From Argentina anserina (taxonomy: Eukaryota > Streptophyta > Magnoliopsida > Rosales > Rosaceae), in assembly GCF_933775445.1 (NCBI RefSeq), contig NC_065873.1, positions 23,560,001-23,624,000 on the forward strand: a stretch of DNA of 64,000 bases, given 5' to 3'. A program made the position numbers and the translations under genes. Each line of letters starts with the position of its first letter. Within the stretch, counting starts at the first letter, position 1. The notes under the pieces were generated by a model. It did no database searches. It was not told the origin of the DNA and was given only the letters and a program-made list of their open reading frames with translations. Shown piece after piece: positions 1 through 12,386 of the stretch.

Positions 1-2589
1 AATAAAACGTTCATGAGGAAATTAGGTAACCCTTCTGGTTACCCAATGCATTTATAATACGGGTACCAAGAACGCTGGTACACATCTGTTACCCCTCTCG
101 TAATACACCGTTGATATTGGATAGCCACCCGCTACCCAACATCCAAAATACACCGAGTACCCATGAGCAGATAACCACCCGTTACCTCGCATGCAGTACT
201 AAGGCAGACAGACTAGAGCTCTAACTGTATCGTAACTTTCGCCCGGCCAAAGGCTAGGTTTCGACTTGCCAAACACGTACAATAATCTCACATCATATTG
301 TACCAAAATCAGGTCCGAAGACAATTCACATTTTAACAATCACAATGTTAAAAATCACGTACAATAATCACACATCATATTGTACCACACATCACGTCCG
401 AAGACAAATCACAATTTTTAACATTCTCCGTGATAAAATCATGTACAATAATCACTCATCATATTGTACGTTTTAAAACTTTCACGATATCACCAAAATA
501 AAAATCATAACAATATATTATATAGCAAACTATATATATTCGTATTTATTACCATTTATACAATATATACATAGTTCACTATATTCTATACATGTCATAT
601 TTCATAAACACCTGAAGAATTACGTACAATATTCTCACATACTCATGCTCAATTTTCCGTCACCGAAATGACTATTTTTAATGCATTAATAACAGTACGT
701 AATTTAATGAACTATATATATATTATGTACCTATTACCATTATACTATATATATGTAGTCCACTAAATTATATACATGTTATAATTCATTTGATAAACAC
801 ACTTGCAAAATGTTGAATCACCACGAGGGTAGATTCGTAAATTCAGTGAGATTTTACTCACCTTATCGACTCGAGCGTAATTCACAATTCCCGATGATAT
901 TTCCTTTCCTCGATTTAGCGATCACCTTGAAAAGATAAGAAAAGAATTTAGAATCGTTTCGTAACCTTTAAATGCCGAAACAGTAATAATCGGTTACTGT
1001 TCAGCAATTTTCGGTTTTACGAAGTTACTGTTCAGTGGTACTATTCACTGTTACTATTTCCGGATACTGTACAAATATGCAATTAATACGTATTTTTGTA
1101 CGTATAAATATTATGTACGTATTTCTGTACGCATAAATATTATGTACGTATTTCTGTACGTATAAATATTATGTACGTATTTCTGTACGTATAAATATTA
1201 ATACATATTTCTGTACGTATAAATATTAATACGTATTTCTGTACGTATAAATATAATATACGTATTTCTGTACGTATAAATATTAATACGTATTTCTGTA
1301 CGTATAAATATTAATACGTATTTCTGTACGTATACGTACGATTTAAATGTAAATACAAATTCAGTAAATAAAATTTACTAAATTACCCTTTTACAAATTA
1401 CTTTTTACATTTACTGAAAGTAATTTATATTTACATTTACCGAAGGCAAAACTTAATTACATTTACCGTAGTAAATAAAATTTACATTTACATTTAAGTA
1501 AATTACCAAAATACCCCTATCGGAAACACTGTCGCACCGCCGCACGTGGCGGCGCGTGGGGTGCACGCGCCACCCGCCGGCAGGCCGCGCGTGGGGCACA
1601 CGCGCCGAGCCCAGAGACGGCGCGTAGCACGCCACCGCCGCCCCAAAACTCTCCCCTCCCTTCCTCCGCCCTTCCCTCGGCCTCACGCCGCCCCTAGGCT
1701 ACTCCACGCACTAACACGCGCCGCCCACTGCGGCGGTAAGCCTTCTCTTTCAAACCTTCTCCAATCCCCCTCCGATCTCCTCACATCCATCCCAAAATCA
1801 TCCAAAATCATCACACAACATCAATATCATCATTCCTTACCTTGATTGCACGGCGGAGCCCTTGAATCGACGATGGTGAAGCTTGAGGTGCCGGCGGAGG
1901 AGATCGAGCAGTAGTGGAGGTAGGCGGCGATTCGAGGCTTAATCCTTGACGCGTGGTTCCAGGGATGAGGAGGAGCGGTGGCGAGCTTGCCTCGAGCACG
2001 TCGTCGATGTGGAAGCACGGCGATGAGATCCCCCGAGCTTCAAGGTGGCGAGTCGCGGCTCGTCGTGTCCAGGGGTGACTGAGGGCGGTCGAGCGACGTC
2101 TTTGGGGTGGGTGGTGAGTCTCACGGCAACCGGTGAGGCTAGATCGCCGGTGGGCAGTGAGGGAGAGAGAGAGGGAGACTCGGGAGAGCGAGAGGGAGAA
2201 AGTGAGAGGGAGGCGGAGAGAAACTGAGGGTTTCCAAAAGTGGAAACCCTAATCACAAATCATTCTATTTATACTCGTTTCCAAATCGGAAACTAACTTC
2301 CGACGTTAATAACTTTTACATCCGTCGTCCGATTTGAACGTGTCACATGTCCACGCACTCGTATCGACGAGCTCTACAACTTTCGTGAAGGAAGTTTTCG
2401 CAACCGATCGACGGAATAAAAGTCGATATAAACGTTACGGAAATGTAACGTTTTTCAATTTAAACGTTCCGAGAACGTTTCCTTTTCTCGTTTACTAACG
2501 TCGCAACCAATTACGTTCATTCTAATAAAATTCGAAATTTTATAGAATTCCAAATCAAACTAAAATGTTTGAAATTTAGGGTTATTACA
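1..2589 (-). mobile_element. LTR of Gypsy-type retrotransposon (3' LTR in element sense), cut by window edge
   Basis: This copy matches 6628-9216 base for base at a constant offset of 6627, with at least four substitutions (for example at 960/7587 and 1096/7723) and no net indel. It ends TTACA, the inverted partner of the TGTAA that opens the other LTR. About 486 bases lie beyond the left edge. It holds an AT-rich part, a tandem repeat block, a GC-rich part (about 1530-2230) and a terminal region with a TATA box. Long open frames on both strands in the GC-rich part occur identically in both LTRs and resemble no protein; they are not called as genes. Confidence 0.93.
1087..1340. repeat. 28-29 bp tandem repeat inside left LTR
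   Basis: About nine units of the pattern TACGTATTTCTG followed by TACGTATAAATATTA(A/TG). Each unit holds the palindrome TACGTA. The same block sits at 7714-7967 in the other LTR. Confidence 0.9.
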
Positions 2590-2602
2590 ATCTACCCCCC
2601 TT
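2590..2602 (-). promoter_or_regulatory. Polypurine tract of the retrotransposon
   Basis: On the minus strand the run AAGGGGGGTAGAT lies directly before the LTR start TGTAATAACCC. This is the expected place for the plus-strand priming tract and fixes the element on the minus strand, together with the primer binding site at 6126-6138. Confidence 0.85.
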
Positions 2603-2629
2603 AAAGGAATTTCGTCCCGAAATTCAAAC

Positions 2630-3114
2630 TCACTCAACAAACAACCGTGGATATCTGGTCATCATGTCTGACTCTAGCTCCCAAGATGTATCACCTTCAT
2701 CATGGTGACTCCACAACACTTTGACTAGCCCAACTTCTCTCCTCCGAAGCTTCTTTGTGGATCTATCCAGGATACGAACCGGTTCTACAACAAAAGTGGC
2801 ATTTTCCTTCACTTCAATGGTGTTATGATCGATCACATATGCAACACATCAGGATCATACTTCCTCAACATGGAAATGTAGAAGACGTTGTGAACGTCCG
2901 ACATGCTAGTAGGCAAGGCTAGTTTTCCCACCTTCTCGAGAATCTCAAAGACCCAACATACCTCGGCCAACTTTTCTTTCTTGTCAAATCTCACTACACC
3001 CAAATTTGGCCCAACAGATAGGTGATCGACATGGACCACCTTAAGTGCCTCATAGGGTACCATGCCGATGCTGGAATGGTAACTGTCGTTGTAGGCGAAC
3101 TCAATCAATCTCAA
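2630..3114 (-). pseudogene. Degenerate integrase C-terminus of Ty3/Gypsy element
   Basis: Two overlapping minus-strand frames (3114-2833, then 2836-2630) carry recognisable pieces of a Gypsy integrase tail: LIEFAYNDSYHSS, then MSDVHNVF.ISMLRKY, then VRILDRSTKKLRRREVGLVK and a YPRLF end. A frame change near 2835 separates them, and the stretch between the first and second motif is shorter and more scrambled than in active elements. No gag, protease, reverse transcriptase or RNase H was found in the rest of the interior. It is therefore a remnant that identifies the element's parentage, not a working gene. Confidence 0.8.
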
Positions 3115-6100
3115 ATGATTTCACAGCTACCTTAGAATTTCCAGCATACAAGCTCTCACCCTATCTTTCGTTATCTCAAACTTCCTCCATCAGACAATCT
3201 GCCACATGTCCTAACAATAATAGTCGAATGTGAGCTACTCAAAATATAATCATCCTCCTGAAACATAATGATGTTTTCAGCATGGAGGCGTCTACGCCCT
3301 CTTTTGTCTAGTTCACCACTCTCTTGCGATTTGACAGACTATCCTCACGTCATGAGTTAGCTCCTACCACTAAGCATGGTCAAAACTCTCAACATCTAAC
3401 ACGAGTCAAATCAATGATTAACACATGCCTACTACTTTCATCACACATAGTGGTTTTCAAATAAACGTGCTTTATCACGACAATACCTTCATGACTTCAC
3501 CACAATGCATCGCTAGAATACAAACCTACCATTCCTTCCAATCAACAAAATAATCTCATTTCAAGATTATCTTATTATAACCATAAAAAGTTGTCGTGCA
3601 TGATACCCACCAAGTACCCTATTTGTATCGATAACACGATAAGGAAATCTTAACTCATCGAGTTCACAACCACCACAGAACACCACCTTCGGTTAAGAAT
3701 TACTCTCAAAAATTTCACCAGAGAATCGACTAATATACGCACAAGGCAGTAGAGGACCTCTACCGCCACCACAAGAGTGGCGCATCACGCATCCCATCAC
3801 ACTCACCAAAACTTACCGTCGAAAATTAATTACAACTTCTTGCTTCCATGAGTGGTATGCCACAATTTGGGGTTCAGACAAAGAAGGTATTTATCTCACA
3901 ACGGTGGAACATGAAAATTAGGTGAAATTTACAGCGCAAAATCCAACACGACCACAACTGAGATATACTTTACCCCCTGGTTCATACATGCCTCAAATGC
4001 ATGACATACGGTCCCACACAAATGCCCCAGTGCTTCATCTAAGATATTGGTTTCTCCCACCGTTGTAGTACTAATAAGTTTAGTAATTACTTCAACAGAA
4101 CCCGATATTAGGTACACCATCTCCTCAAAACTAACCCAAAATGATCGCTATACCACCACTCTAAATAGTTGTTTCTTTACTTTCATTAAGAACTCTCATG
4201 GCCAACGCATTCGGCCAAAATAACTTCTATGCAAGCAGCAATATACTTGATCACTCTCTTATTGAAAAATTTATCCCTTGTTGAACACTTGAGTCAACAT
4301 CTCCTTATCCAATAATAATAATCTAATGCATAGAGGGAAAAAGAGCATCTAAGTCTCCAACACTAACACCCCTTGTACTTGAAAAGAAAATTTGGTTCTC
4401 AACCATTTCTTTACCAGTTGGAAGGTGCTTGTCACGAAAAGAAATTCGTTAAAACACCACTAAGCTAAGGTCATCTCATACCTTACCTTCAACAGAGTTA
4501 CTTCACCGCCATTGCGTCTCATTTGGACCTGTGGCATTGTGAAGTTCCAATCCCCAACACCAAGATCATTAAATCCTGAAAGACCAGCGTTCTCATTTAA
4601 ATGCTCATCTAGCAAATAATTAATTCATATCGCCACATTGAGACTTCTCCATCACCTTATATTTCTCGCTCAGCCAAGAACAATGCGTAACATCAATTGT
4701 CTATAGTCGAACCAAAACCAGTTTGGAATGTCACGTCGACAAAAAGTGGATCTCCATTCAATAATTGTATTACCACTTTATGGACGTATCATACGCCCTA
4801 CCACTCTGTTACCAATAGCGTTAGAGATGCTAGTCACGAAAATTTTCGTTAACCACCTCCAACCTATGGTCTACACATCTCTAGATTAGTTGCATAACTA
4901 AAATCTAGTCCTCAACATTTAAACACTGAACATCCCTCAACATAGGGTCAATGCTCTCCATCAAGTCTCCTTGACAGTTCTCTGCCCTGATAGGAAACTA
5001 TATACTCAAACCTGTTAGCATTCCAGTATCTGGATCGCATGTCAAACTCAGAGAGTATTGTAGCCTCTCTAAACTGATCACACCAGTCATTAAGTCTTTG
5101 AATTCATTTGTCTCATCCATACGGCGTCTTCGTTATAGGTGCTATAACACAGTATCTCCGGAAACGTCTCACTTTACTCAGACATCACAACGATGTCTGT
5201 GATAGTTACTTCAGATCCTCATACTCAACATATGCTATGACTCAACTCTCATGGCATTATCCGACTCGAGTCAGAGATACAAAACTCTGGTTTCCTGGGT
5301 CTACGAAAGAACCCACCATGTCAAAACAATCAATCACCGCGTACTGCAGCCTCAACCAATCGATTCCTCAGATCACATCATGGTGTGGTCCGGAGTCACT
5401 ATCAAATAAGCAGAGAACTCTCTACTTCCAATCACATTAGGATAAGCCTTTCATTGTCTCCAATTTCGAGGGACACTCCAAAAGTGAAGTGACACATAAA
5501 GAGTTTCTCATAGGCGTAGGAATCAATCCTAACCCCTCCACTGCCAACTATCAATAAATGAATGTGGCTATCATCGTCTTCTCTAACTCAGAGTACTCAA
5601 TCATTACCAAGTAAGTCCCAATACTGTCGATCCAATGGTCCGCTACCACATGATCCAAGCGTCATGAAATGACAGCACTAGCAGCTCACTCATGTCCTTG
5701 ATCAACCTCATCACACGACTATCGTTTCTAACGATAGCAACAAAATCAACTTGTCTTTCCAGTGGAGCAGCCTCCTCATAAAGGTTCTCCCTATTGCAGA
5801 CTCGGCCTGCAGCCTAACTCGGCCTCGACCCTGTCCACGACCATTTTCCAAATTCATCACCATTCAACAATTAACACTCAGTCATACATGTGAAGTCTCG
5901 AATTCGACAAAAAGATCCAACCAATATCAATCATGAAATTTCAGAAGAAGGTGAATCATTGGAATATCGTCACAATACTCTCTACAGGACCAAACCATAA
6001 GGTATGGCTCCTAACACTCTCGCGTACCCGACAACATATCTATACCGAGGAGCATGTGATGGGAGCCCGCCTGCAGTCGGATCATCGCTCCTGGATGGTA

Positions 6101-6125
6101 TTGATAATCGCCAAATACGCACTTA

Positions 6126-6138
6126 GGCTCTGATACCA
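6126..6138 (-). promoter_or_regulatory. Primer binding site (initiator Met tRNA type)
   Basis: The minus strand reads TGGTATCAGAGCC, two bases inside the LTR end at 6141. This is the common plant retrotransposon site complementary to the 3' end of initiator methionine tRNA. Confidence 0.9.
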
Positions 6139-7713
6139 ACTGTAACGACCCCAAAATTTCGAGCTTAAAAACTCAAAATTCTAAAGTCGTTAAACACAAA
6201 ATAATCTCAAGAAAATCGAAATCATTTAAGTGCACAGCGGATCATCACTGAGTTATCAATACAACTCAGAAAACCAATTATTACAACCCAAATTTATAAT
6301 TTACATTACGTAAGTTGGAATGTAATAATCCTCACAATCTCTCACAAAATAGACACACAAAATCCTCACACAAGCTGGAGGTAAATCACTTCATGTTCTC
6401 TGAGCGGTCCGTCAATTCCCGCTAATCTACACCTGCGGAGTCATCCACAACACCATCGAATTGGTGCACCGGGATTGTAAACACAAACCCGGTAAGCTTT
6501 ACAGCTCGTATGAGTAAAATCAAAATATAATTCGCATATCAAAATATACGAAAGATCACAAAACAACAAATATAAATGCCCTCATGAGTCACTCGTCAGC
6601 CCATCTGGTTGACCCAAAGAAATATGAAATAAAACGTTCATGAGGAAATTAGGTAACCCTTCTGGTTACCCAATGCATTTATAATACGGGTACCAAGAAC
6701 GCTGGTACACATCTGTTACCCCTCTCGTAATACACCGTTGATATTGGATAGCCACCCGCTACCCAACATCCAAAATACACCGAGTACCCATGAGCAGATA
6801 ACCACCCGTTACCTCGCATGCAGTACTAAGGCAGACAGACTAGAGCTCTAACTGTATCGTAACTTTCGCCCGGCCAAAGGCTAGGTTTCGACTTGCCAAA
6901 CACGTACAATAATCTCACATCATATTGTACCAAAATCAGGTCCGAAGACAATTCACATTTTAACAATCACAATGTTAAAAATCACGTACAATAATCACAC
7001 ATCATATTGTACCACACATCACGTCCGAAGACAAATCACAATTTTTAACATTCTCCGTGATAAAATCATGTACAATAATCACTCATCATATTGTACGTTT
7101 TAAAACTTTCACGATATCACCAAAATAAAAATCATAACAATATATTATATAGCAAACTATATATATTCGTATTTATTACCATTTATACAATATATACATA
7201 GTTCACTATATTCTATACATGTCATATTTCATAAACACCTGAAGAATTACGTACAATATTCTCACATACTCATGCTCAATTTTCCGTCACCGAAATGACT
7301 ATTTTTAATGCATTAATAACAGTACGTAATTTAATGAACTATATATATATTATGTACCTATTACCATTATACTATATATATGTAGTCCACTAAATTATAT
7401 ACATGTTATAATTCATTTGATAAACACACTTGCAAAATGTTGAATCACCACGAGGGTAGATTCGTAAATTCAGTGAGATTTTACTCACCTTATCGACTCG
7501 AGCGTAATTCACAATTCCCGATGATATTTCCTTTCCTCGATTTAGCGATCACCTTGAAAAGATAAGAAAAGAATTTAGAATCGTTTTGTAACCTTTAAAT
7601 GCCGAAACAGTAATAATCGGTTACTGTTCAGCAATTTTCGGTTTTACGAAGTTACTGTTCAGTGGTACTATTCACTGTTACTATTTCCGGATACTGTACA
7701 AATATGCAATTAA

Positions 7714-7967
7714 TACGTATTTCTGTACGTATAAATATTATGTACGTATTTCTGTACGCATAAATATTATGTACGTATTTCTGTACGTATAAATATTATG
7801 TACGTATTTCTGTACGTATAAATATTAATACATATTTCTGTACGTATAAATATTAATACGTATTTCTGTACGTATAAATATAATATACGTATTTCTGTAC
7901 GTATAAATATTAATACGTATTTCTGTACGTATAAATATTAATACGTATTTCTGTACGTATACGTACG
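7714..7967. repeat. 28-29 bp tandem repeat inside right LTR
   Basis: Same block as 1087-1340, with one C in place of T in the first unit. It lies in the transcribed R-U5 part of the LTR. Confidence 0.9.
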
Positions 7968-8891
7968 ATTTAAATGTAAATACAAATTCAGTAAATAAAA
8001 TTTACTAAATTACCCTTTTACAAATTACTTTTTACATTTACTGAAAGTAATTTATATTTACATTTACCGAAGGCAAAACTTAATTACATTTACCGTAGTA
8101 AATAAAATTTACATTTACATTTAAGTAAATTACCAAAATACCCCTATCGGAAACACTGTCGCACCGCCGCACGTGGCGGCGCGTGGGGTGCACGCGCCAC
8201 CCGCCGGCAGGCCGCGCGTGGGGCACACGCGCCGAGCCCAGAGACGGCGCGTAGCACGCCACCGCCGCCCCAAAACTCTCCCCTCCCTTCCTCCGCCCTT
8301 CCCTCGGCCTCACGCCGCCCCTAGGCTACTCCACGCACTAACACGCGCCGCCCACTGCGGCGGTAAGCCTTCTCTTTCAAACCTTCTCCAATCCCCCTCC
8401 GATCTCCTCACATCCATCCCAAAATCATCCAAAATCATCACACAACATCAATATCATCATTCCTTACCTTGATTGCACGGCGGAGCCCTTGAATCGACGA
8501 TGGTGAAGCTTGAGGTGCCGGCGGAGGAGATCGAGCAGTAGTGGAGGTAGGCGGCGATTCGAGGCTTAATCCTTGACGCGTGGTTCCAGGGATGAGGAGG
8601 AGCGGTGGCGAGCTTGCCTCGAGCACGTCGTCGATGTGGAAGCACGGCGATGAGATCCCCCGAGCTTCAAGGTGGCGAGTCGCGGCTCGTCGTGTCCAGG
8701 GGTGACTGAGGGCGGTCGAGCGACGTCTTTGGGGTGGGTGGTGAGTCTCACGGCAACCGGTGAGGCTAGATCGCCGGTGGGCAGTGAGGGAGAGAGAGAG
8801 GGAGACTCGGGAGAGCGAGAGGGAGAAAGTGAGAGGGAGGCGGAGAGAAACTGAGGGTTTCCAAAAGTGGAAACCCTAATCACAAATCATT

Positions 8892-8901
8892 CTATTTATA
8901 C
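8892..8901 (-). promoter_or_regulatory. TATA box of the LTR promoter
   Basis: The minus strand reads GTATAAATAG about 315 bases from the LTR start, followed by a short leader. The identical site in the other LTR is at 2265-2274. Its position fits a U3 of about 300 to 350 bases. Confidence 0.6.
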
Positions 8902-9334
8902 TCGTTTCCAAATCGGAAACTAACTTCCGACGTTAATAACTTTTACATCTGTCGTCCGATTTGAACGTGTCACATGTCCACGCACTCGTATCGACGAGCT
9001 CTACAACTTTCGTGAAAGAAGTTTTCGCAACCGATCGACGGAATAAAAGTCGATATAAACGTTACGGAAATGTAACGTTTTTCAATTTAAACGTTCCGAG
9101 AACGTTTCCTTTTCTCGTTTACTAACGTCGCAACCAATTACGTTCATTCTAATAAAATTCGAAATTTTATAGAATTCCAAATCAAACTAAAATGTTTGAA
9201 ATTTAGGGTTATTACAGCGCCTCTTCACGATGATTGCTGCACCAAAATATATAGAATCATCGGTTAACTGAGGTGGTATGTAGAGTTTGAGTTCGAAGAC
9301 TATAAGGTGTTAACTGTAGCTAGTGGTCTCTTAC

Positions 9335-9698
9335 TCATTTAGGGCAGCCAAGAACTTGTGCCACCTCAACTCGAAAACTATGTTTATTGTAAAATTATTG
9401 TCATGAACTTTGGTGAATCCCATCAGTTAGTCCTCAGCGGCTTCAAAGGCTCCACGAATAAACAAGTCTTCGAAATGAGCCTGATTGAAGAATAAACCAG
9501 ATTCACGCTCCAGCCTAAGTTATATGAGATAATGCAAATGGAATTAACAAATAATATATAAGGTAGCCAGTGAATACAATTTTGAAATGAGTATTTAAAT
9601 AACCCGACTTACATTCTTGCGGATCCCTTCAGGTTAATTCTATCTAGATACTGAACAATAAAGTCAATCGCATTTCTCTCTACGTCGGAAACAGCCAT
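9335..9698 (-). pseudogene. TOPLESS-like N-terminal pseudogene (LisH/CTLH), two exons visible
   Basis: Exon 1 (9698-9613) starts MAVSDVERNAIDFIVQYLD, a LisH-like helix pair. Exon 2 (9514-9335) continues LERESGLFFNQAHFEDLF, then GFTKVHDNNFT and VFELRWHKFLAAL, clearly the CTLH part of a TOPLESS-type protein. Exon 2 is 180 nt, the same length as exon 2 of the full TPR gene (21024-21203) and of the short paralogue (16125-15946); the splice phases also agree. A TAA replaces the conserved Tyr codon just before the xSGFTK motif. Only 118 bases after the exon 2 donor the LTR retrotransposon begins, so any later exons are displaced off-window. Broken copy. Confidence 0.82.
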
Positions 9699-11086
9699 TT
9701 TCTTTTCAAGGGATCTGTACCTGGCCTTTTCCGCAAACATCAACCAAAACGAGCCAAAAACCAGAAATTAAATTTGCTTTTCACATCAGAAATTACAGAA
9801 ATATCAGATCTTAGATAGAGTAGGAATTATAACTTTGTAAGACGTACAATTACAGAAGATCTATATCATGGAAATTGGAAATTTCCATAACAGTACATTT
9901 TGTTTTCGGGAAACAGTCAAGAGTTCATGAACTCATATATAAAGTTATAAACTCGTTTAATAGGAAGAGGAAATATAGAGCTAGCTTCTTATACTACCTG
10001 AAAAAGCAGATGGTGTCTGAATCAAAAGGAAAAACTACAATAATTTGCTCCGACTTAAACACGGTGAGAATTTGTGTCTCTCATTAGCCTGGATTCGAAG
10101 TGTCTATGAGTCTGAACTTCTGAAGTGATGGCGAGCTATAAGGAAAGTATAATTTATAGCGAGGGGTATCGTGGCACTTAGGCCTTGGTTGTGGCTGAGA
10201 TAAGCTTGTTTTCTACCAACGTCAGCAGAGGCGTTTGCAAGCACGCGCGTTGTTCACAAGGGGCAACAGTATGGTGCAATCGCTCACATGGTTCTTCATA
10301 TGCAGTCTTCCTTGATAAACCAACAGATCAGAGTGCAAATTAAATCTGTATCAATATAGAACAATATAGAAGATAAAATTATAAGATTAGCAAAACATTT
10401 TAATTTTCTAAATTTTCATATGGACGAGCTTGATAAGTTAAGATGGATAAACATTCAAAAGCATGTGTACATGTTTTGTGTTATGTATTTAGTACGTGTA
10501 TATATTAATTAAGCTTTACGTGAAAGATAAGAAGCAAGGAGTGTACGTAGTGCACAATTAGAACGCGCGCGCGTGAAGATATCAAGTTTCATACATATAG
10601 TTGACATAAAAATCTACGGTGAGTCGATTAGTTCTTGTACTTCATTAAATCATTAGTTACTTTAAAGATTTGAAATCCGTACGTAAAAGTAAAAAACTAA
10701 CAGCATTAGGCGAGTTTGCCCAATGTGATTAATATAAAATCAGCTTTAGCTAGAATAGTTAATTTTAGTTGTGATGTGAGAATAATTTTTAAAGTTGTGT
10801 TAAAATGTTTGGTGAATTTTAATATAAAAGTGTGGTGAATTTATATAATGACTAAAAAAGACATTAAATTAAAAATAGATTTACTTGTGTTTTCTTAAGG
10901 ACTACAAACACAATTTTCTTGAAGTGATTTGTTAAAAGAGAGATATGTTCAAAAGCTCAATTGGCATGCATTAGTATAGATTTGGTGTGATGCAGATGGA
11001 TAAGATTGGTAAGAAGGTTATTGTATGTCTTGATGGAGATCGATCTGAAGATGGGTGATTGGGTAACATTCAAATGTGGATGGTGG
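9699..11086. other. Non-coding flank of the TOPLESS-like pseudogene
   Basis: No gene seen. The stretch at about 10195-10330 (AGAGGCG, ACGCGC, TGCAA.CG, TTCTCAT-like blocks) resembles, loosely and by eye, the region upstream of the short TOPLESS-like gene at 16800-16900. This suggests both copies share an old upstream sequence. The rest is AT-rich. Confidence 0.4.
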
Positions 11087-11853
11087 TAGGGCTGGACTCG
11101 GTGTCAACGGTTCGGTTTATGAGTACTAACCGAAAACCGACACCGAATTTTCGGTTTCATGTTTTCTAAAACCGAAATCGAAAAATATACATAGAAACCG
11201 CGGTTTCGGTTAACCTATAATTCGGTTCGGTTTCGGTTTTGTTTCGGTTACAAAACCTAATATCCTTATTGACATTTCATACTTGACTAGTGAAAATAAA
11301 AAGATTAAAAGTGAAGGAGTAAGCTACAAGTTCAATACTTTAATTAAGTTATATTCACCAAATATCAAAAACTCAAATATTAAGTAAACAAAAATAGTGT
11401 TTTGCTAAAACACAACAAGTTAACCAAAATAAACATTAAACCCCATGAGTTTCATCACCGGATGTTCAGACTTGTCTTAACATGAGGGCTAGTTGACAAA
11501 ACCCAAAAACATTACATTGTACACATACAAAAATCAAAATCATATATTACCTTGTACAAAATCACATATCTATACATGTATATATTTATTACCAAATTTA
11601 TGTTTTACATAAGCACCCAATCGATTACATATGTTCATCAAATACAAGTTATAACCTTAAATGTCAATTCTCGGTTCGGTTCGGTTTCCACCGGTTTTTT
11701 GAAAGCATGAAACCGATAACCGGCACCAATTACTCGGTTCGGTTTGGTTTCCGACACCGACGCGGTGATTCCGTTCGGTTCCGGTTTCTCGATTTCGGTG
11801 CAGTTCGGTTATGGCCGGTTTCGATTTTTTCGGTGTCAAAAAGTCCAGCCCTA
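11087..11853. mobile_element. hAT-type MITE, copy 1
   Basis: 767 bp with terminal inverted repeats TAGGGCTGGACT / AGTCCAGCCCTA, flanked by a perfect 8-bp target duplication GATGGTGG (11079-11086 and 11854-11861). Both ends are packed with CGGTT/GGTTCGGTTT motifs in opposite orientations, as expected for subterminal transposase sites. There is no transposase. TIR type plus 8-bp duplication place it in the hAT superfamily. A second copy lies at 48399-49193. Confidence 0.92.
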
Positions 11854-12386
11854 GATGGTGGTACATTTCGTTCTCAGTTTGTAGTGGTGGCTTTGAATCT
11901 TTAACTATTGTGAAGATGATTGAAGGGTAATAGAGGTAAAGACCGTAAAGTAAACATGCGGCAGCAGTTTCTAAAATCCAGAATTTCAAAAGCACAAAAT
12001 AGCACATTTCCAGATTATGCCTCAAAAAGTGAGAATTCATGATTAAATTGATAGTTGTTGTTTCACCAAACACCACCAACGGCTTAAATTATGAAATAAG
12101 CTGCATAATCCGGTTTGAAAACGGGCCAAACTAGGCCTTAATCACCCAGTTGTAAATATTTAAAGTAACTATTTAAGATAACTGATAGTTCGATTCGTTT
12201 GGCTATTAAATTACCAAACATTTGAGGAATAATCACCCAATTGTGCCGCTCCATAAAGATGAAAAAGAAGATTATAATTTTTTTATATATATTGTTTATC
12301 CATCGTTTGCTTAAATTATTGAAGTATATATGAGAAACTTAATTAACATCACTCAGTCGTTATAGTCATTAATAAAAAGCAAGTTT

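Larger units (their letters stand above)
2590..6140 (-). mobile_element. Internal domain of non-autonomous LTR retrotransposon
   Basis: About 3.55 kb between the LTRs. Apart from the integrase remnant at 2630-3114 I find no coding region longer than noise on either strand; the minus strand is full of stops. Size and content fit a large non-autonomous derivative that kept the polypurine tract, primer binding site and LTRs and would need enzymes from a related element. Confidence 0.8.
6141..9216 (-). mobile_element. Complete LTR of the same retrotransposon (5' LTR in element sense)
   Basis: 3076 bp, bounded by TGTAA (6141) and TTACA (9216) on the plus strand, so TG...CA in both readings. In element sense U3 starts at 9216, the TATA box is near 8901, and the long R-U5 part with the tandem repeat runs to 6141. 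The right flank begins GCGCC; the matching target duplication, if any, lies off the left edge. The other LTR differs at only about four sites. Confidence 0.93.

Noticed and set aside
1087..1340. CRISPR-like array
   Set aside because: The units are contiguous with no unique spacers, lie in a plant LTR and recur in the other LTR.
1453..2256. Open frames of 60 to 105 codons on both strands in the GC-rich part of the LTR
   Set aside because: They occur identically in both LTRs (again at 8080-8883), overlap on both strands and resemble no protein; high GC explains their openness.
5108..5440. 110-codon plus-strand frame inside the retrotransposon
   Set aside because: It is antisense to the element, has no domain and looks like chance.
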